A DNA stretch of 64,000 nucleotides from contig NZ_VLKU01000002.1 in assembly GCF_007830335.1 (NCBI RefSeq), positions 124,001 through 188,000 on the forward strand, read 5' to 3'. The translations under genes were made by a program, and so were the position numbers. The notes below the pieces were generated by a model. That model had not been told where the DNA came from and did not search any database. It saw nothing but the letters and a program-made list of their open reading frames with translations. This DNA is from Paracoccus sulfuroxidans (GTDB lineage: Bacteria; Pseudomonadota; Alphaproteobacteria; Rhodobacterales; Rhodobacteraceae). Below, in pieces: positions 53,651 to 64,000 of this stretch; position 1 is the stretch's first letter, and the number at the start of each line of letters is the position of its first letter.

Positions 53651-55047
53651 AAACGTCAGCTTGCATCAATCACCTCGCTGATCTTTCCCTTGGAGATCAT
53701 GAAGAACGAGGTGCCCGCTATCTCGATCTTCTGCCCAGCCTTCCAGCCGTTGGGCAGGTCGGCCTTGACCTTGGCGCGATAGCCGATGCGCACCGCTGCA
53801 CGGTCCTCAATGGCGATGCAGTCGAGAATTGTCTGTTCTCTTTCCGCAAACAATTCAACACCCTGTTCCGCCAACGCGCGAAATGCCTCAATCCCATGCG
53901 TCTCGTTCGTCACTTCTCCGTTCGATCTGTTGATAAACCGAACGTCGCCCGACAGGCAGTCGAGCATCGCCTGAACATTCATCGTGTTGTAGGCGTCGAT
54001 ATACCGGGCAACAATCGTCGGGACAGTATCCATCCTGTCAGTTCCTCACTACTAATCCTAAAGCCGCTATCGTATGCTATTTTTGTGACGGTCGTGGCAA
54101 TCGCTTTGACCGGCTGCGCCACCAATCGGATGCCGCAATTCAGCTATGACGCCAGCGTTCCGCCGCTGCCGACCGTGCAGGCGGCAGCAGTCGACAACAC
54201 GCCCCGGCCGCTGCATGTGCCCCCGGCATGGACCGTGGCGCGGGGCGGTACGGCTGCCGGCACGCCGACCGGCCGCGTCGAGAACGCCAATGCAGCCGCC
54301 CGCGTCGAGCCGCGCCGCGAAGGCTACTACAACGCCATCCAGATATATCCGTGGTCGGAAGGCGCGCTCTATCAGGTCTATGCCGCAGTCGGGCAGATCA
54401 CGACGATCGCGCTGGAGCCGGGCGAGAGCCTGACCGGCGCGGGGCCAATCGCGGCGGGCGACACCGCCCGCTGGATCATCGGCGACACGGAATCCGGTTC
54501 GGGCGCGAACCGCCGCGTCCATATCCTCGTGAAGCCGACGCGACCCGACATCGCCACCAACCTTGTCGTCACCACCGACCGGCGCACCTACATGATCGAG
54601 CTGCGCGCCCGGGAATCGCTCTACATGCCCGCCGTCGCCTGGGCCTATCCCGCGACGCCCGGCCAGCGCCGCACCGTTCCGACAGCCCCGATCATCCCCG
54701 CCGAGGCGGCGCGGAACTATCGCTACGCCTTGCAGGTGCAGGGCGATAGCCCGCCATGGCGGCCCGTCTCCGTCTTCGACGATGGCCGCCGCGTCTATGT
54801 CGTCTTCCCGGCCGGGATCGTGCAGGGCGAGATGCCGCCCATCTTCGTGCTTGGCGCGAACGGCGAGCCGCAGATCGTCAACAGCCGAGTCCACCAGAAC
54901 GTCCTGATCGTGGACCGCCTGTTCGGCGCGGCCGAGCTGCGCCTTGGCTCTGGCAGCCGCCAGCAGGTCGTCAGGATCGTCCGCACCAACCCGACGCAGG
55001 CCGCCGACGCGCAGCCCGCCAGCGCGACCGGAGGCTCCCCGTCATGA
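53647..55047 (+). CDS. trbG: TrbG, VirB9-like protein with signal region split by an insertion
   Basis: The frame is open for 466 residues from the original ATG (MKTSA), but residues about 6-140 are the antisense of an inserted NTF2-like gene. Genuine TrbG resumes at VTVVAIALTGCATNRMP, with the lipobox cysteine at residue 157, then the VirB9 domain (YYNAIQIYPWSEGALYQVYAA, YRYALQVQGDSPPWRPVSVFDDGRRVYVVFP). A GTG at 54085, overlapped by a five-codon ORF from 54074, could restart a 320-residue protein with a very short signal. Whether export still works is uncertain. Confidence 0.85.
   Translation: MKTSACINHLADLSLGDHEERGARYLDLLPSLPAVGQVGLDLGAIADAHRCTVLNGDAVENCLFSFRKQFNTLFRQRAKCLNPMRLVRHFSVRSVDKPNVARQAVEHRLNIHRVVGVDIPGNNRRDSIHPVSSSLLILKPLSYAIFVTVVAIALTGCATNRMPQFSYDASVPPLPTVQAAAVDNTPRPLHVPPAWTVARGGTAAGTPTGRVENANAAARVEPRREGYYNAIQIYPWSEGALYQVYAAVGQITTIALEPGESLTGAGPIAAGDTARWIIGDTESGSGANRRVHILVKPTRPDIATNLVVTTDRRTYMIELRARESLYMPAVAWAYPATPGQRRTVPTAPIIPAEAARNYRYALQVQGDSPPWRPVSVFDDGRRVYVVFPAGIVQGEMPPIFVLGANGEPQIVNSRVHQNVLIVDRLFGAAELRLGSGSRQQVVRIVRTNPTQAADAQPASATGGSPS
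53656..54033 (-). CDS. NTF2/SnoaL-like protein inserted in trbG
   Basis: 125 residues: MDTVPTIVARYIDAYNTMNVQAMLDCLSGDVRF, GIEAFRALAEQG and WKAGQKIEIAGTSFFMISKGKISEVID give the cone-shaped NTF2-like fold of SnoaL/ketosteroid-isomerase relatives. Function unknown (isomerase or small-ligand binding). It lies antisense to the trb operon, exactly between the first codons and the lipobox of trbG, with AT-richer flank at 54034-54084 that could carry its promoter. Confidence 0.78.
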   Translation of the reverse strand: MDTVPTIVARYIDAYNTMNVQAMLDCLSGDVRFINRSNGEVTNETHGIEAFRALAEQGVELFAEREQTILDCIAIEDRAAVRIGYRAKVKADLPNGWKAGQKIEIAGTSFFMISKGKISEVIDAS

Positions 55048-56180
55048 CCGACAACACCATCACCGAAACCGCAGCCCCCATGCGGCTGCGCGCCGAGCCG
55101 CCGCGCGTCACCCGCCTGTCCCGCAAGATGCTGGCGGGCGTCGGCGCGGTTGCGTTGCTCGGCATCGGCGGCGCACTCATCTATGCGCTCCAGACCCGCG
55201 ACGGAGGGCCGGACGGCGGCGAACTCTACTCGACCGAGAACCGGCCCACGGCGGACGGCCTCGCCGGTCTGCCAAGCGACTATAGCGGGCCGGTGCTCGG
55301 CCCCGCGCTGCCCGGAGATTTGGGCCGTCCGATCCTCGACGCGCAGAACCGAGGGCAGCCCGTCGCACCGCCTACGATGGCGACGCCCGCCGTCGATCCC
55401 GCCGAGGAACGCCGCCGCGCCGAGGAAGAAGCCGCGCGCTTAAGCAATGTGTTCTTCCAGTCCGGCCCGCGCACGGGATCGCCGGCAGGGACGGCCATGC
55501 CCAGCCTTGCCGGTCTTGGCCTCGGCGGACAGCCCGCGACGCAGGACCGGCACGCGGCTTTCCTCAATGGACCCGTGGACCGGCAGACTGTCGCGCCGGA
55601 TCGTGTCGCGCCGCCGGCATCGCCCTACATCCTTCAGGCCGGGGCCGTGATTCCGGCCGCGCTCATCACCGGCATCCGTTCGGACCTGCCGGGCCAGATC
55701 ACGGCTCAAGTGACCGAGAACGTCTATGACAGCCCGACCGGGTCGCTGCTGCTGATCCCGCAGGGAACGCGCATCATCGGCCAATACGATGACGGCGTGA
55801 CCTTCGGCCAGCGAAGGGTGCTCTTGGTGTGGAACCGCCTGATCCTGCCGGGCGGCCGTTCCATCGTCCTTGAGCGTCTGCCGGGTGCGGACGCTTCCGG
55901 TTACGCCGGGCTTGAGGATGGCGTGGATTACCACTGGTGGGATCTGATGAAGGCCGCAGGGCTGTCCACGCTGCTCGCAGTCGGCACGGAACTGGCGACC
56001 AGCGACGAGGACCGGCTTATCCGGGCCATCCGCGACGGGGCGCAGGATACCGTCAATCAGGCGGGGCAGCAGATCGTCCAGCGCCAGTTGCAGGTCGCAC
56101 CGACGCTGACCATCCGGCCCGGCTTCCCGGTCAGGATCATCGTCACCCGCGACCTTGTATTCGAACCGGCAGGAGGTTGA
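55044..56180 (+). CDS. trbI: TrbI, VirB10-like channel protein
   Basis: 378 residues. A short cytoplasmic start, TM helix (LAGVGAVALLGIGGALIYAL, about 32-51), Pro-rich periplasmic spacer and the VirB10 C-terminal domain: PYILQAGAVIPAALITGIRSDLPGQITAQVTENVYDSPTG, GTRIIGQYDDGVTFGQRRVLLVWNRL and TLTIRPGFPVRIIVTRDLVF. It spans both membranes. ATGA overlap with trbG. Confidence 0.94.
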   Translation: MTDNTITETAAPMRLRAEPPRVTRLSRKMLAGVGAVALLGIGGALIYALQTRDGGPDGGELYSTENRPTADGLAGLPSDYSGPVLGPALPGDLGRPILDAQNRGQPVAPPTMATPAVDPAEERRRAEEEAARLSNVFFQSGPRTGSPAGTAMPSLAGLGLGGQPATQDRHAAFLNGPVDRQTVAPDRVAPPASPYILQAGAVIPAALITGIRSDLPGQITAQVTENVYDSPTGSLLLIPQGTRIIGQYDDGVTFGQRRVLLVWNRLILPGGRSIVLERLPGADASGYAGLEDGVDYHWWDLMKAAGLSTLLAVGTELATSDEDRLIRAIRDGAQDTVNQAGQQIVQRQLQVAPTLTIRPGFPVRIIVTRDLVFEPAGG

Positions 56181-56182
56181 CC

Positions 56183-56404
56183 ATGACCAAGCTGAAACTC
56201 GGCCCGCTGCCCGACGACAAGCCCGTGAAGATCACCGTGGAGCTGCCTGCGCCACTTCACCGCGATCTGGTCGCCTATGCCGAGGTGCTGGCCCGCGAGA
56301 GCGGCCAGCCCGCCGCCGATCCCGTCAGGCTCATCGTGCCGATGCTGGAGCGGTTCATCGCAACGGATCGCGGCTTCGCCAAGGCACGGCGAGCCGCCAA
56401 CTGA
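56183..56404 (+). CDS. DUF2274 protein
   Basis: 73 residues, LKLGPLPDDKPVKITVELPAPLHRDLVAYAEVLARESGQ, then LIVPMLERFIATDRGFAKAR. It resembles a ribbon-helix-helix or small helical DNA-binding protein and is the usual last gene of the trb operon in these elements (DUF2274). AGGAGG precedes the ATG by 5 bases. Confidence 0.85.
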   Translation: MTKLKLGPLPDDKPVKITVELPAPLHRDLVAYAEVLARESGQPAADPVRLIVPMLERFIATDRGFAKARRAAN

Positions 56405-56418
56405 GTCCCATCCCGGCA

Positions 56419-56458
56419 GGGGTGCCGCCAGCGCATAGGCGCAAATGCGGCACGCTAC
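56419..56458 (+). repeat. 40-bp hairpin repeat, copy 2
   Basis: 39 of 40 bases as at 29257-29296, and weaker similarity continues about 25 bases further (GCCGCC, CCATG, TTCGCC). The hairpin GTGCCGC/GCGGCAC is preserved. It lies between the end of the trb operon and the integrase operon, so it probably controls the latter. Confidence 0.8.
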
Positions 56459-56539
56459 AGGCCGCCGACTGCCCTCCATGGTTCGCCTAATTCCGGGGCC
56501 TTGAGCGCCTCGGATTCCAACAGAACCAAGGAGGATTCC

Positions 56540-56857
56540 ATGTGCGCAGAGCGCCGCCGCGCCCGGAGAGGGCGACCGCGACAGTCGATCCCCGAACCAC
56601 TTCCCGACGATCTTTTCGACTACGCCGACGATCCTACGCCCGACGGCCGGACGCGAGCCGGCAACATGCCACTTCTCGGCCCGGATGGGCAGAGGATGCG
56701 TGTCACCGACGACTGGCCCGAAGACATTCCCGTCACCGAAGCCGAGATTGACGTGTTCGAGCGTTGGTTCGGCGATGTGTTCGACGAACTCTTGAACCCG
56801 AGAAAGCCGAATGACAGCTTGCAATACCTATCACAAACTGATAGGAAAAAGACGTGA
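56540..56857 (+). CDS. Uncharacterised acidic protein, first gene of the integrase operon
   Basis: 105 residues. A basic start (MCAERRRARRGRPRQSIPEP) is followed by an acidic stretch (DDLFDYADDPTPDGRT, WPEDIPVTEAEIDVFERWFGDVFDELL). GGAGG lies 5 bases before the ATG. Its TGA overlaps the GTG start of the TumE-like gene, so four genes to the recombinase are translationally coupled. I recognise no family. Confidence 0.65.
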   Translation: MCAERRRARRGRPRQSIPEPLPDDLFDYADDPTPDGRTRAGNMPLLGPDGQRMRVTDDWPEDIPVTEAEIDVFERWFGDVFDELLNPRKPNDSLQYLSQTDRKKT

Positions 56858-57207
56858 GCGTGGATCGTGATCCAAGCCTCGACACGCTTCTGGACCTCGA
56901 CGGACAGATGCTCTTTGTCGATCCCGAGGGCGGCCATTGGGTGAAGTTCGTCGTCACCCGCGTTCCGGCCTCGCCGGAAAAGCCGCACGGCCTCGATTAT
57001 TCGCTCACGCTTCACGAGCCTTCGGGCGAACGGCTGGTCGGCTTCGACAATGCCCATCCGGTCGGCCGAGGCAGGCGCGGCGCGCCGATGGACCATCGGC
57101 ACCGCTTTCAGACCGTGAAGCCTTACGCCTACGAGGATGCGGCCACGCTGCTGGCCGACTTCTGGCAGGCCGTGGACGCGGTATTGAAGGAACGAGGTGC
57201 CCTATGA
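56854..57207 (+). CDS. TumE-like (DUF6516) toxin
   Basis: 117 residues from GTG. LDLDGQMLFVDPEGGHWVKFVVTRVPASPEKPHGLDYSLTLHEPSGERLVGFDNAHPVGRGRRG, then DHRHRFQTVKPYAYEDAATLLADFW is the DUF6516 pattern now associated with TumE toxins of type II toxin-antitoxin pairs. Target unknown. It overlaps the HTH gene downstream, which should be the antidote. Confidence 0.75.
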   Translation: MSVDRDPSLDTLLDLDGQMLFVDPEGGHWVKFVVTRVPASPEKPHGLDYSLTLHEPSGERLVGFDNAHPVGRGRRGAPMDHRHRFQTVKPYAYEDAATLLADFWQAVDAVLKERGAL

Positions 57208-57598
57208 CCACATTGAAAGTCGGGATTGCCGACTATGAAGAAATGAAGGCCCGCACCATGCGGATCGCGCGCGGCGAGGAAAAACCTGCGCCCAGCGATC
57301 CGAAGGTGTGGTTCACCTCGACCGAATCCTTTGCCAAGGTGCTGTCGGCCGGCAACCGCGAACTGCTGCGCATCATCGCCGAGAAAGCCCCGGCATCGCT
57401 GGAGGAACTGGCGGAAATCACCGGCCGGGCCGGCTCCAATCTGTCACGCACCCTGAAAACCATGGAGAACTACGGTCTTGTGCGACTCGAACCGGGGCAT
57501 GGGCGTAAGCTCGCGCCCAAGGTGGTGCATGACCGCGTGGAGCTGGCGTTGCCCCTGATCGACCACCCCAAGATGAAGAAAGCTATGGGAGGCCGACC

Positions 57599-57602
<4 letters not shown>
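57204..57602 (+). CDS. TumA-like HTH antitoxin
   Basis: 132 residues with a winged helix: LSAGNRELLRIIAEKAPASLEELAEITGRAGSNLSRTLKTMENYGLVRLEPGHGRKLAPKVVHDRVELALPL. It probably neutralises the TumE-like toxin and represses the operon. Overlaps the toxin and recombinase genes by four bases each, tying element maintenance to integrase expression. Confidence 0.78.
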
Positions 57603-59304
<1,702 letters not shown>

Positions 59305-59350
59305 AGCGCCAGAGTTGCTTAAACGCAAACAATGGCCTTCGCAATGGGGC

Positions 59351-60562
59351 TTAGCCAAAAAGCTCGCGGCAGAAAGTCAGCCCGTCGACGAGCGCGTCGA
59401 CATCCTCGGCGGTGTTGTACATGCCGAAGCTGGCCCGCGCGCTTGCGGTGACGTTGAAGAACTCCAGCAGCGGCATGGCGCAATGCGTCCCTGCCCTGAC
59501 GGCAATCCCGCGCTTGTCGAGGATGGTCGAGATGTCATGCGCATGCGCCCCCTCCATCGTCATCGAGAAGATCGCGCCCTTGTCGGGCGCATCGCCCTGA
59601 ACGCTCAGCCAGTTCAGGCTGCGCAGCCGGTCGCGGGCAAGGTCGCGCAGGCTGCGCTCATGCGCGGCGATGTTCTCCATGCCGAGGTCCATCATGTATT
59701 CCAGCGCGACGCCGAGGCCGATCTGGTTGACGATGCCAGGCGTGCCTGCCTCGAACCGCAGGGGCGGATCGGCATAGTCGACGCTGTCGCGGGTCACGGT
59801 GCGGATCATGTCGCCGCCGCCCATGAAGGGCCGCATCTCGGCCTGACGCGCGCGCGAGATCCAGATCGCGCCGGACCCCGAGGGCCCGTAAAGCTTGTGC
59901 CCGGTGATCGCGTAGAAATCGACACCAAGCGCGCCGACATCGACCGGCATATGCACCGCACCCTGCGAGCCGTCGACCAGCACGGGCACATCGGTGCCGC
60001 GCGCGATCGCGCCCACATCGACCACGGTGCCGGTCACGTTCGACATATGTGTCACGGCAACGAGCTTCGTTTTGGGACCAATGGCGGCCAGCACCTTTTC
60101 GGGCGGCAGGCTGCCGTCAGGCTCGGGCTCGACCCATTTCAGCACGACGCCCTGACGCTCGCGCAGGAAATGCCAGGGCACGATATTGGCGTGATGCTCC
60201 AGCACCGACAGCACGATCTCATCACCCGCCTGCAGACGCGGCGCGGCCCAGCCGTAAGAGACGAGGTTCAGCCCCTCGGTCGCGCCCGAGGTGAAGATCA
60301 CCTCATCTTCATGTGGGGCATGCAGAAAGCGGGCGATGATGGCACGCACACGCTCATAATTCTCGGTCGCGAGGTTCGAGAGATAGTGCAGCCCGCGATG
60401 GACGTTCGCGTATTCGGCCGAATAGGCCTGCGAGATCGCGTCGATCACCACCTGCGGCTTCTGGGCCGAGGCGCCGCTGTCCAGATAGACCAGCGGTCGG
60501 CCATTCACCTTCTGCGAGAGGATCGGGAAGTCCTTGCGGACCTTCTGGATATCAAAACTCAT
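59351..60562 (-). CDS. sufS: Cysteine desulfurase SufS
   Basis: 403 residues, group II desulfurase: PLVYLDSGASAQKPQVV start, PLP lysine in ITGHKLYGPSGSGAIW (about 225), and the catalytic Cys in RAGTHCAMPLL (about 364). It removes sulfur from cysteine for Fe-S cluster assembly. Last gene of the minus-strand suf cluster, overlapping the YIP1-like gene by 4 bases. Confidence 0.93.
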   Translation of the reverse strand: MSFDIQKVRKDFPILSQKVNGRPLVYLDSGASAQKPQVVIDAISQAYSAEYANVHRGLHYLSNLATENYERVRAIIARFLHAPHEDEVIFTSGATEGLNLVSYGWAAPRLQAGDEIVLSVLEHHANIVPWHFLRERQGVVLKWVEPEPDGSLPPEKVLAAIGPKTKLVAVTHMSNVTGTVVDVGAIARGTDVPVLVDGSQGAVHMPVDVGALGVDFYAITGHKLYGPSGSGAIWISRARQAEMRPFMGGGDMIRTVTRDSVDYADPPLRFEAGTPGIVNQIGLGVALEYMMDLGMENIAAHERSLRDLARDRLRSLNWLSVQGDAPDKGAIFSMTMEGAHAHDISTILDKRGIAVRAGTHCAMPLLEFFNVTASARASFGMYNTAEDVDALVDGLTFCRELFG

Positions 60563-61146
60563 GCCGGAACCTCCGGGGTTACCCCTAGCGCGGTCAAAAC
60601 GATGGTCAGAAGAATGGCCAGCCCGAAAAGCGAGGCCATGAAGCCCAGGATGACCTTCCCCATATTGCGAAAGCCGTGAAGCGCCTTGGTCATCGTCACC
60701 AGCAGATAGAGCGCCAGCGCGATCGAGATCGTAACGACGAATTGCGCCGCCGCCGGAAAGACCAGCGCCAGAACGATCTGCAGCGCCGAGGAGGCGACCA
60801 TCAGCATCTCGATCCAGCCGATGATCAGCATGGCGTCGGGGAATGTGCCGGTGCCGCCAAAGGCGCGGCCAAGGAAGGTGATCGCGGCAGTCATGATCAG
60901 CATGCCAAGAAGCTGCATCCCCGCATAAGAGATGGGCTGCATGCTGATGGCGGTGACCAGATCATCCGTCCCGGACGGGATCAGATAAGAGATCAGGGCC
61001 ACCAGCAGCGCGGCCAGCGAGGCCGCCAGCACCATCACCATCCAGCGGGCAAAAAGGGGAAGCCCCAGCCCTTGCAGGACGCGGTAGGCGGCAGCGGGGT
61101 TGCGCACCGACAGGACGACCAGATCACCCAGATTGCTGAAGTTCAT
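60559..61146 (-). CDS. YIP1-family membrane protein in the suf cluster
   Basis: 195 residues from the ATG at 61146 (MNFSNLGDLVVLSVRNPAAA) with five TM helices. The start overlaps the stop of the next YIP1-like gene. The YIP1 domain occurs in Golgi and bacterial membrane proteins; its role beside suf genes is unknown but the arrangement recurs in this bacterial family. Confidence 0.75.
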   Translation of the reverse strand: MNFSNLGDLVVLSVRNPAAAYRVLQGLGLPLFARWMVMVLAASLAALLVALISYLIPSGTDDLVTAISMQPISYAGMQLLGMLIMTAAITFLGRAFGGTGTFPDAMLIIGWIEMLMVASSALQIVLALVFPAAAQFVVTISIALALYLLVTMTKALHGFRNMGKVILGFMASLFGLAILLTIVLTALGVTPEVPA

Positions 61147-61631
61147 GCCTTCTCCGCGACGGCTTTCAATCCGGCCCCCCATATCACCAGAAAGGCGATG
61201 CCAGCCAGTGCCTGAACCAGCGTCAGCGCAGGGCCGGGGCCGACGAAACCCGCCGTCATCCCCGCCAGCAGCATCGCGGGCGAGACCGCCAGCAACGCCC
61301 AGAAAAGCGCGAGCCGCGAATCCAGCGGCGAAATCCGCCAGCGCAGCAGTCGCGCCAGCACAGGGACCAGCGCCGCCAGCCCATAAGCCAACAGCGGCAT
61401 CATGAACATGACGGCCAGCAGCGCCCCGCCCATCCGCGCGCCCAGCGGGATCGAGGGATCCAACTCAGCCGCGCGCGCATGCCCCGGCGCCTGAGCGATC
61501 AGGAACATCAGCATCGCCAGCATCAGGATCACGATCAGAACCCGGTCAGGCGCCCCCCGAAGCGAGGTGATCACCTTGCCCGGGCGGCGCCAGCTTTGCA
61601 GGATGCGCGGAACGATACCCGCCTGGGTCAT
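61143..61631 (-). CDS. Second YIP1-like membrane protein
   Basis: 162 residues from the ATG at 61631 (MTQAGIVPRILQSWRRPGKV), chosen because it overlaps the sufD stop; a longer frame reaches 61691 inside sufD. About five hydrophobic segments (VLIVILMLAMLMFLIAQ, ALLAVMFMMPLLAYGLAALV and others). Probably forms a pair with the adjacent YIP1 protein. Confidence 0.7.
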   Translation of the reverse strand: MTQAGIVPRILQSWRRPGKVITSLRGAPDRVLIVILMLAMLMFLIAQAPGHARAAELDPSIPLGARMGGALLAVMFMMPLLAYGLAALVPVLARLLRWRISPLDSRLALFWALLAVSPAMLLAGMTAGFVGPGPALTLVQALAGIAFLVIWGAGLKAVAEKA

Positions 61632-62985
61632 GCTTTCGCAGAAGCTCCGTTTCCGCTGGGGTCCAGCTCGCTTGCGCGGCTGGTCAGCCACTCGTCCAGA
61701 CGCTCGGAGATCTCGTCGCGCAGGCGGAGGTCATCGACCTCTTCCAGCGCAGCGGCCAGGAACGAGAGGACCAGCAGAACGGTCGCCCGCTCTTTCGGAA
61801 CCCCGCGCGAGCGCAGATAGAACAGCGCCGTCTCGTCCAGCGCGCCGGTGGTCGAGCCATGGCTGCATTTGACGTCATCGGCATAGATCTCAAGTTCGGG
61901 CTTGGCCAGAAACTCGCTGTCGTCATCCAGAAGAAGCGCCTGGCTGATCTGATAGCCGTCGGTCTTCTGCGCACCGGGCTTGACGAGAATCTTGCCCTGG
62001 AACACGCCGCGCGCGCCGCTTTTCAGCACCTTCTTATAGACCTGACGGCTTTCGCACCGCTCGGCCGCATGGGTGATGAAAACGGTGTCGTCCTGATGGA
62101 AGGGACCGACGCGACCGTCGCCCAGAACCGCCGCCGCAATATGGGCCACGGCATCATCGCCGACGATCTCGAGCACGCTTTCATTGCGCATCAAGGTGCC
62201 GTTGACCTGCAGGTTGAAGGATTTGAACAGCGCCTCGGCATCGACGCGGGCGAAGATCTGGCTGATGCCGACCTTCTGATAGCCCGCGCGCTTGGCCGCG
62301 ATGTGGTGCAGCTGCGCGCCTTTGGCCAGATCCGCCTCGATCACCGCATTCGAACGTGCGCCGACCATGCCGGTTTCCAGCAGGGTCAGTTCCGACCCGG
62401 CCTCCAGCTTCAGCACATGATGCAGATGCACGTCGGCCAGCGGATCGCTGCGACGATAGACCAGATGCACCGGGCGCGAGACCTTGCCGGTCACCCGGAT
62501 CAGCACGCCATCGGTTGCTGCCAGCGTGTTCAGCGCGGCAAAGGGGCGCGCGACCGGGGTCTGGCCCGCCGTTTCCAGTTTGCCATAGACACCTGCGGCC
62601 CAGTGATCGGCCTGCGCATCAGCGGTGGCCAGAGAGGCGATCTCAAGCCCCTCGCCCTTCAGCTCGTCCGAGGCAGCCGCATCGAAGCGACCGTCGACAA
62701 AGACCAGCCGCAGCCGGTCGATGCTGGTGAAGAGAGGCGAATCCAGAACCGATTCATCGACCGGCAGCGCGTTGGGCTGCGGCTGGTTGAAGGCGGCCGG
62801 GTTGGTGTAGCGCCAGTATTCGTCGCGCCCCTTCGGCAGGCCCATGGCCTGCAAACGGGTCAGCGCATCGGCACGTGCGGCGCGTGTGAAGCCGCCGACC
62901 GGCAGATCCAGCGCGGCCAGTCGCAGCGCCAGCGGCTCTTGCGGGGCCGTTTCCGGCTTCGCCGAGGCAAGCGTTGTCGTGGACA

Positions 62986-62986
<1 letters not shown>
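61628..62986 (-). CDS. sufD: Fe-S assembly scaffold subunit SufD
   Basis: 452 residues from the ATG at 62986. GRDEYWRYTNPAAFNQPQ near the N-terminus, the parallel beta-helix core, and the C-terminal CSHGSTTGALDETALFYLRSRGVPKERATVLLVLSFL with the conserved CSHG. SufD joins SufB and SufC in the SufBC2D scaffold. Start overlaps the sufC stop (TGATG). Confidence 0.93.
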
Positions 62987-63741
<755 letters not shown>

Positions 63742-63749
63742 AGTTTTCC

Positions 63750-64000
63750 CTATTCAATCGTGACGGCCGTACCGGAGGCAGACACCATCAGCATATTGTT
63801 GATAACCTCGTAATCGAGGTCCACTCCGACGACGGCATTGCCGCCAAGCTCGGTCGCGTGCTCTTGCATCTCGCGAATTGCGGTGCGGCGCGCGTCCGCC
63901 AATGCAGTCTCGTAGGCGCCCGACCGGCCGCCTACGATGTCGCGAATCCCGGCAAAGAGATCGCGAAAAATATTCGCCCCGATGATCGTCTCGCCCACCA
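63750..64000 (-). CDS. YbjQ/DUF74-family protein, N-terminus cut by the window
   Basis: The last about 83 residues of a roughly 105-residue family: [66 protein letters not shown]. Homologues form pentamers; function unclear (heavy-metal-binding-like domain). The frame runs off the end, so the GTG at 63998 is not the true start. Confidence 0.88.
   Translation of the reverse strand, partial: VGETIIGANIFRDLFAGIRDIVGGRSGAYETALADARRTAIREMQEHATELGGNAVVGVDLDYEVINNMLMVSASGTAVTIE

Overview
The window is high-GC alphaproteobacterial DNA, most likely from Paracoccus or a close Rhodobacteraceae relative. The evidence is the codon style, the trgB-cysK tellurite locus, a gyrA whose Ser83-equivalent position is Ala, and a sufC-sufD-YIP1-YIP1-sufS cluster. 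About 19 kb is ordinary chromosome: roughly 1-14.4 kb (gdhA, sulfotransferase, COQ10-like, YpfJ-like peptidase, DedA, dsbB, gyrA, MscS, cysK, trgB, tRNA-Ser, DMT exporter) and 59.2-64 kb (tRNA-Arg(CCG) and the suf genes).

The ~45 kb between the DMT exporter and tRNA-Arg is an integrative and conjugative element (ICE). At its right end a large serine recombinase runs into the 3' end of the intact tRNA-Arg gene. A complete Trb (P-type) mating-pair system (trbBCDEJKLFGI), a TraG coupling protein and a VirD2/DUF3363 relaxase form the transfer machinery. A RepA-type initiator with three iteron-like repeats, TraF, DUF736, DUF2840 and transglycosylase genes complete the backbone. A DUF6499 ORF and a DUF2285 ORF are joined by a plausible +1 ribosomal frameshift, as in the FseA excision activator of rhizobial ICEs. 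A TumE/TumA-like toxin-antitoxin pair is translationally coupled to the recombinase.

The left arm (14.8-26.1 kb) is a defence island. A co-directional HigA-type regulator, type III Mod, type III Res, a 71-residue protein, a Rad50/SMC-like ATPase with a CPVC hook and a GHKL (MORC/Hsp90-like) ATPase fused to a PD-(D/E)XK-like nuclease look like one system. A divergent winged-helix/nuclease-like gene lies beside it, and the antirestriction protein ArdA follows. This composite is the best candidate here for an undescribed system.

The middle (36-42.6 kb) is cargo inserted after the relaxase gene: floR with a 9-residue leader and attenuator hairpin, tetR(G)-tet(G), a LysR gene, and fabF with an HxlR regulator. 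The first two cargo blocks are separated by diverged copies of the relaxase 3' end, so the block appears to have grown stepwise with no transposase or ISCR element visible. Two more single-gene cargo insertions sit in the transfer operon: an alpha/beta hydrolase between duplicated 3' ends of a ribbon-helix-helix gene, and an NTF2/SnoaL-like gene on the opposite strand inside the signal-peptide region of trbG. Repeated intergenic elements (a 40-bp hairpin in two copies and a 24-bp motif upstream of both traG and trbB) probably mark shared control sites.
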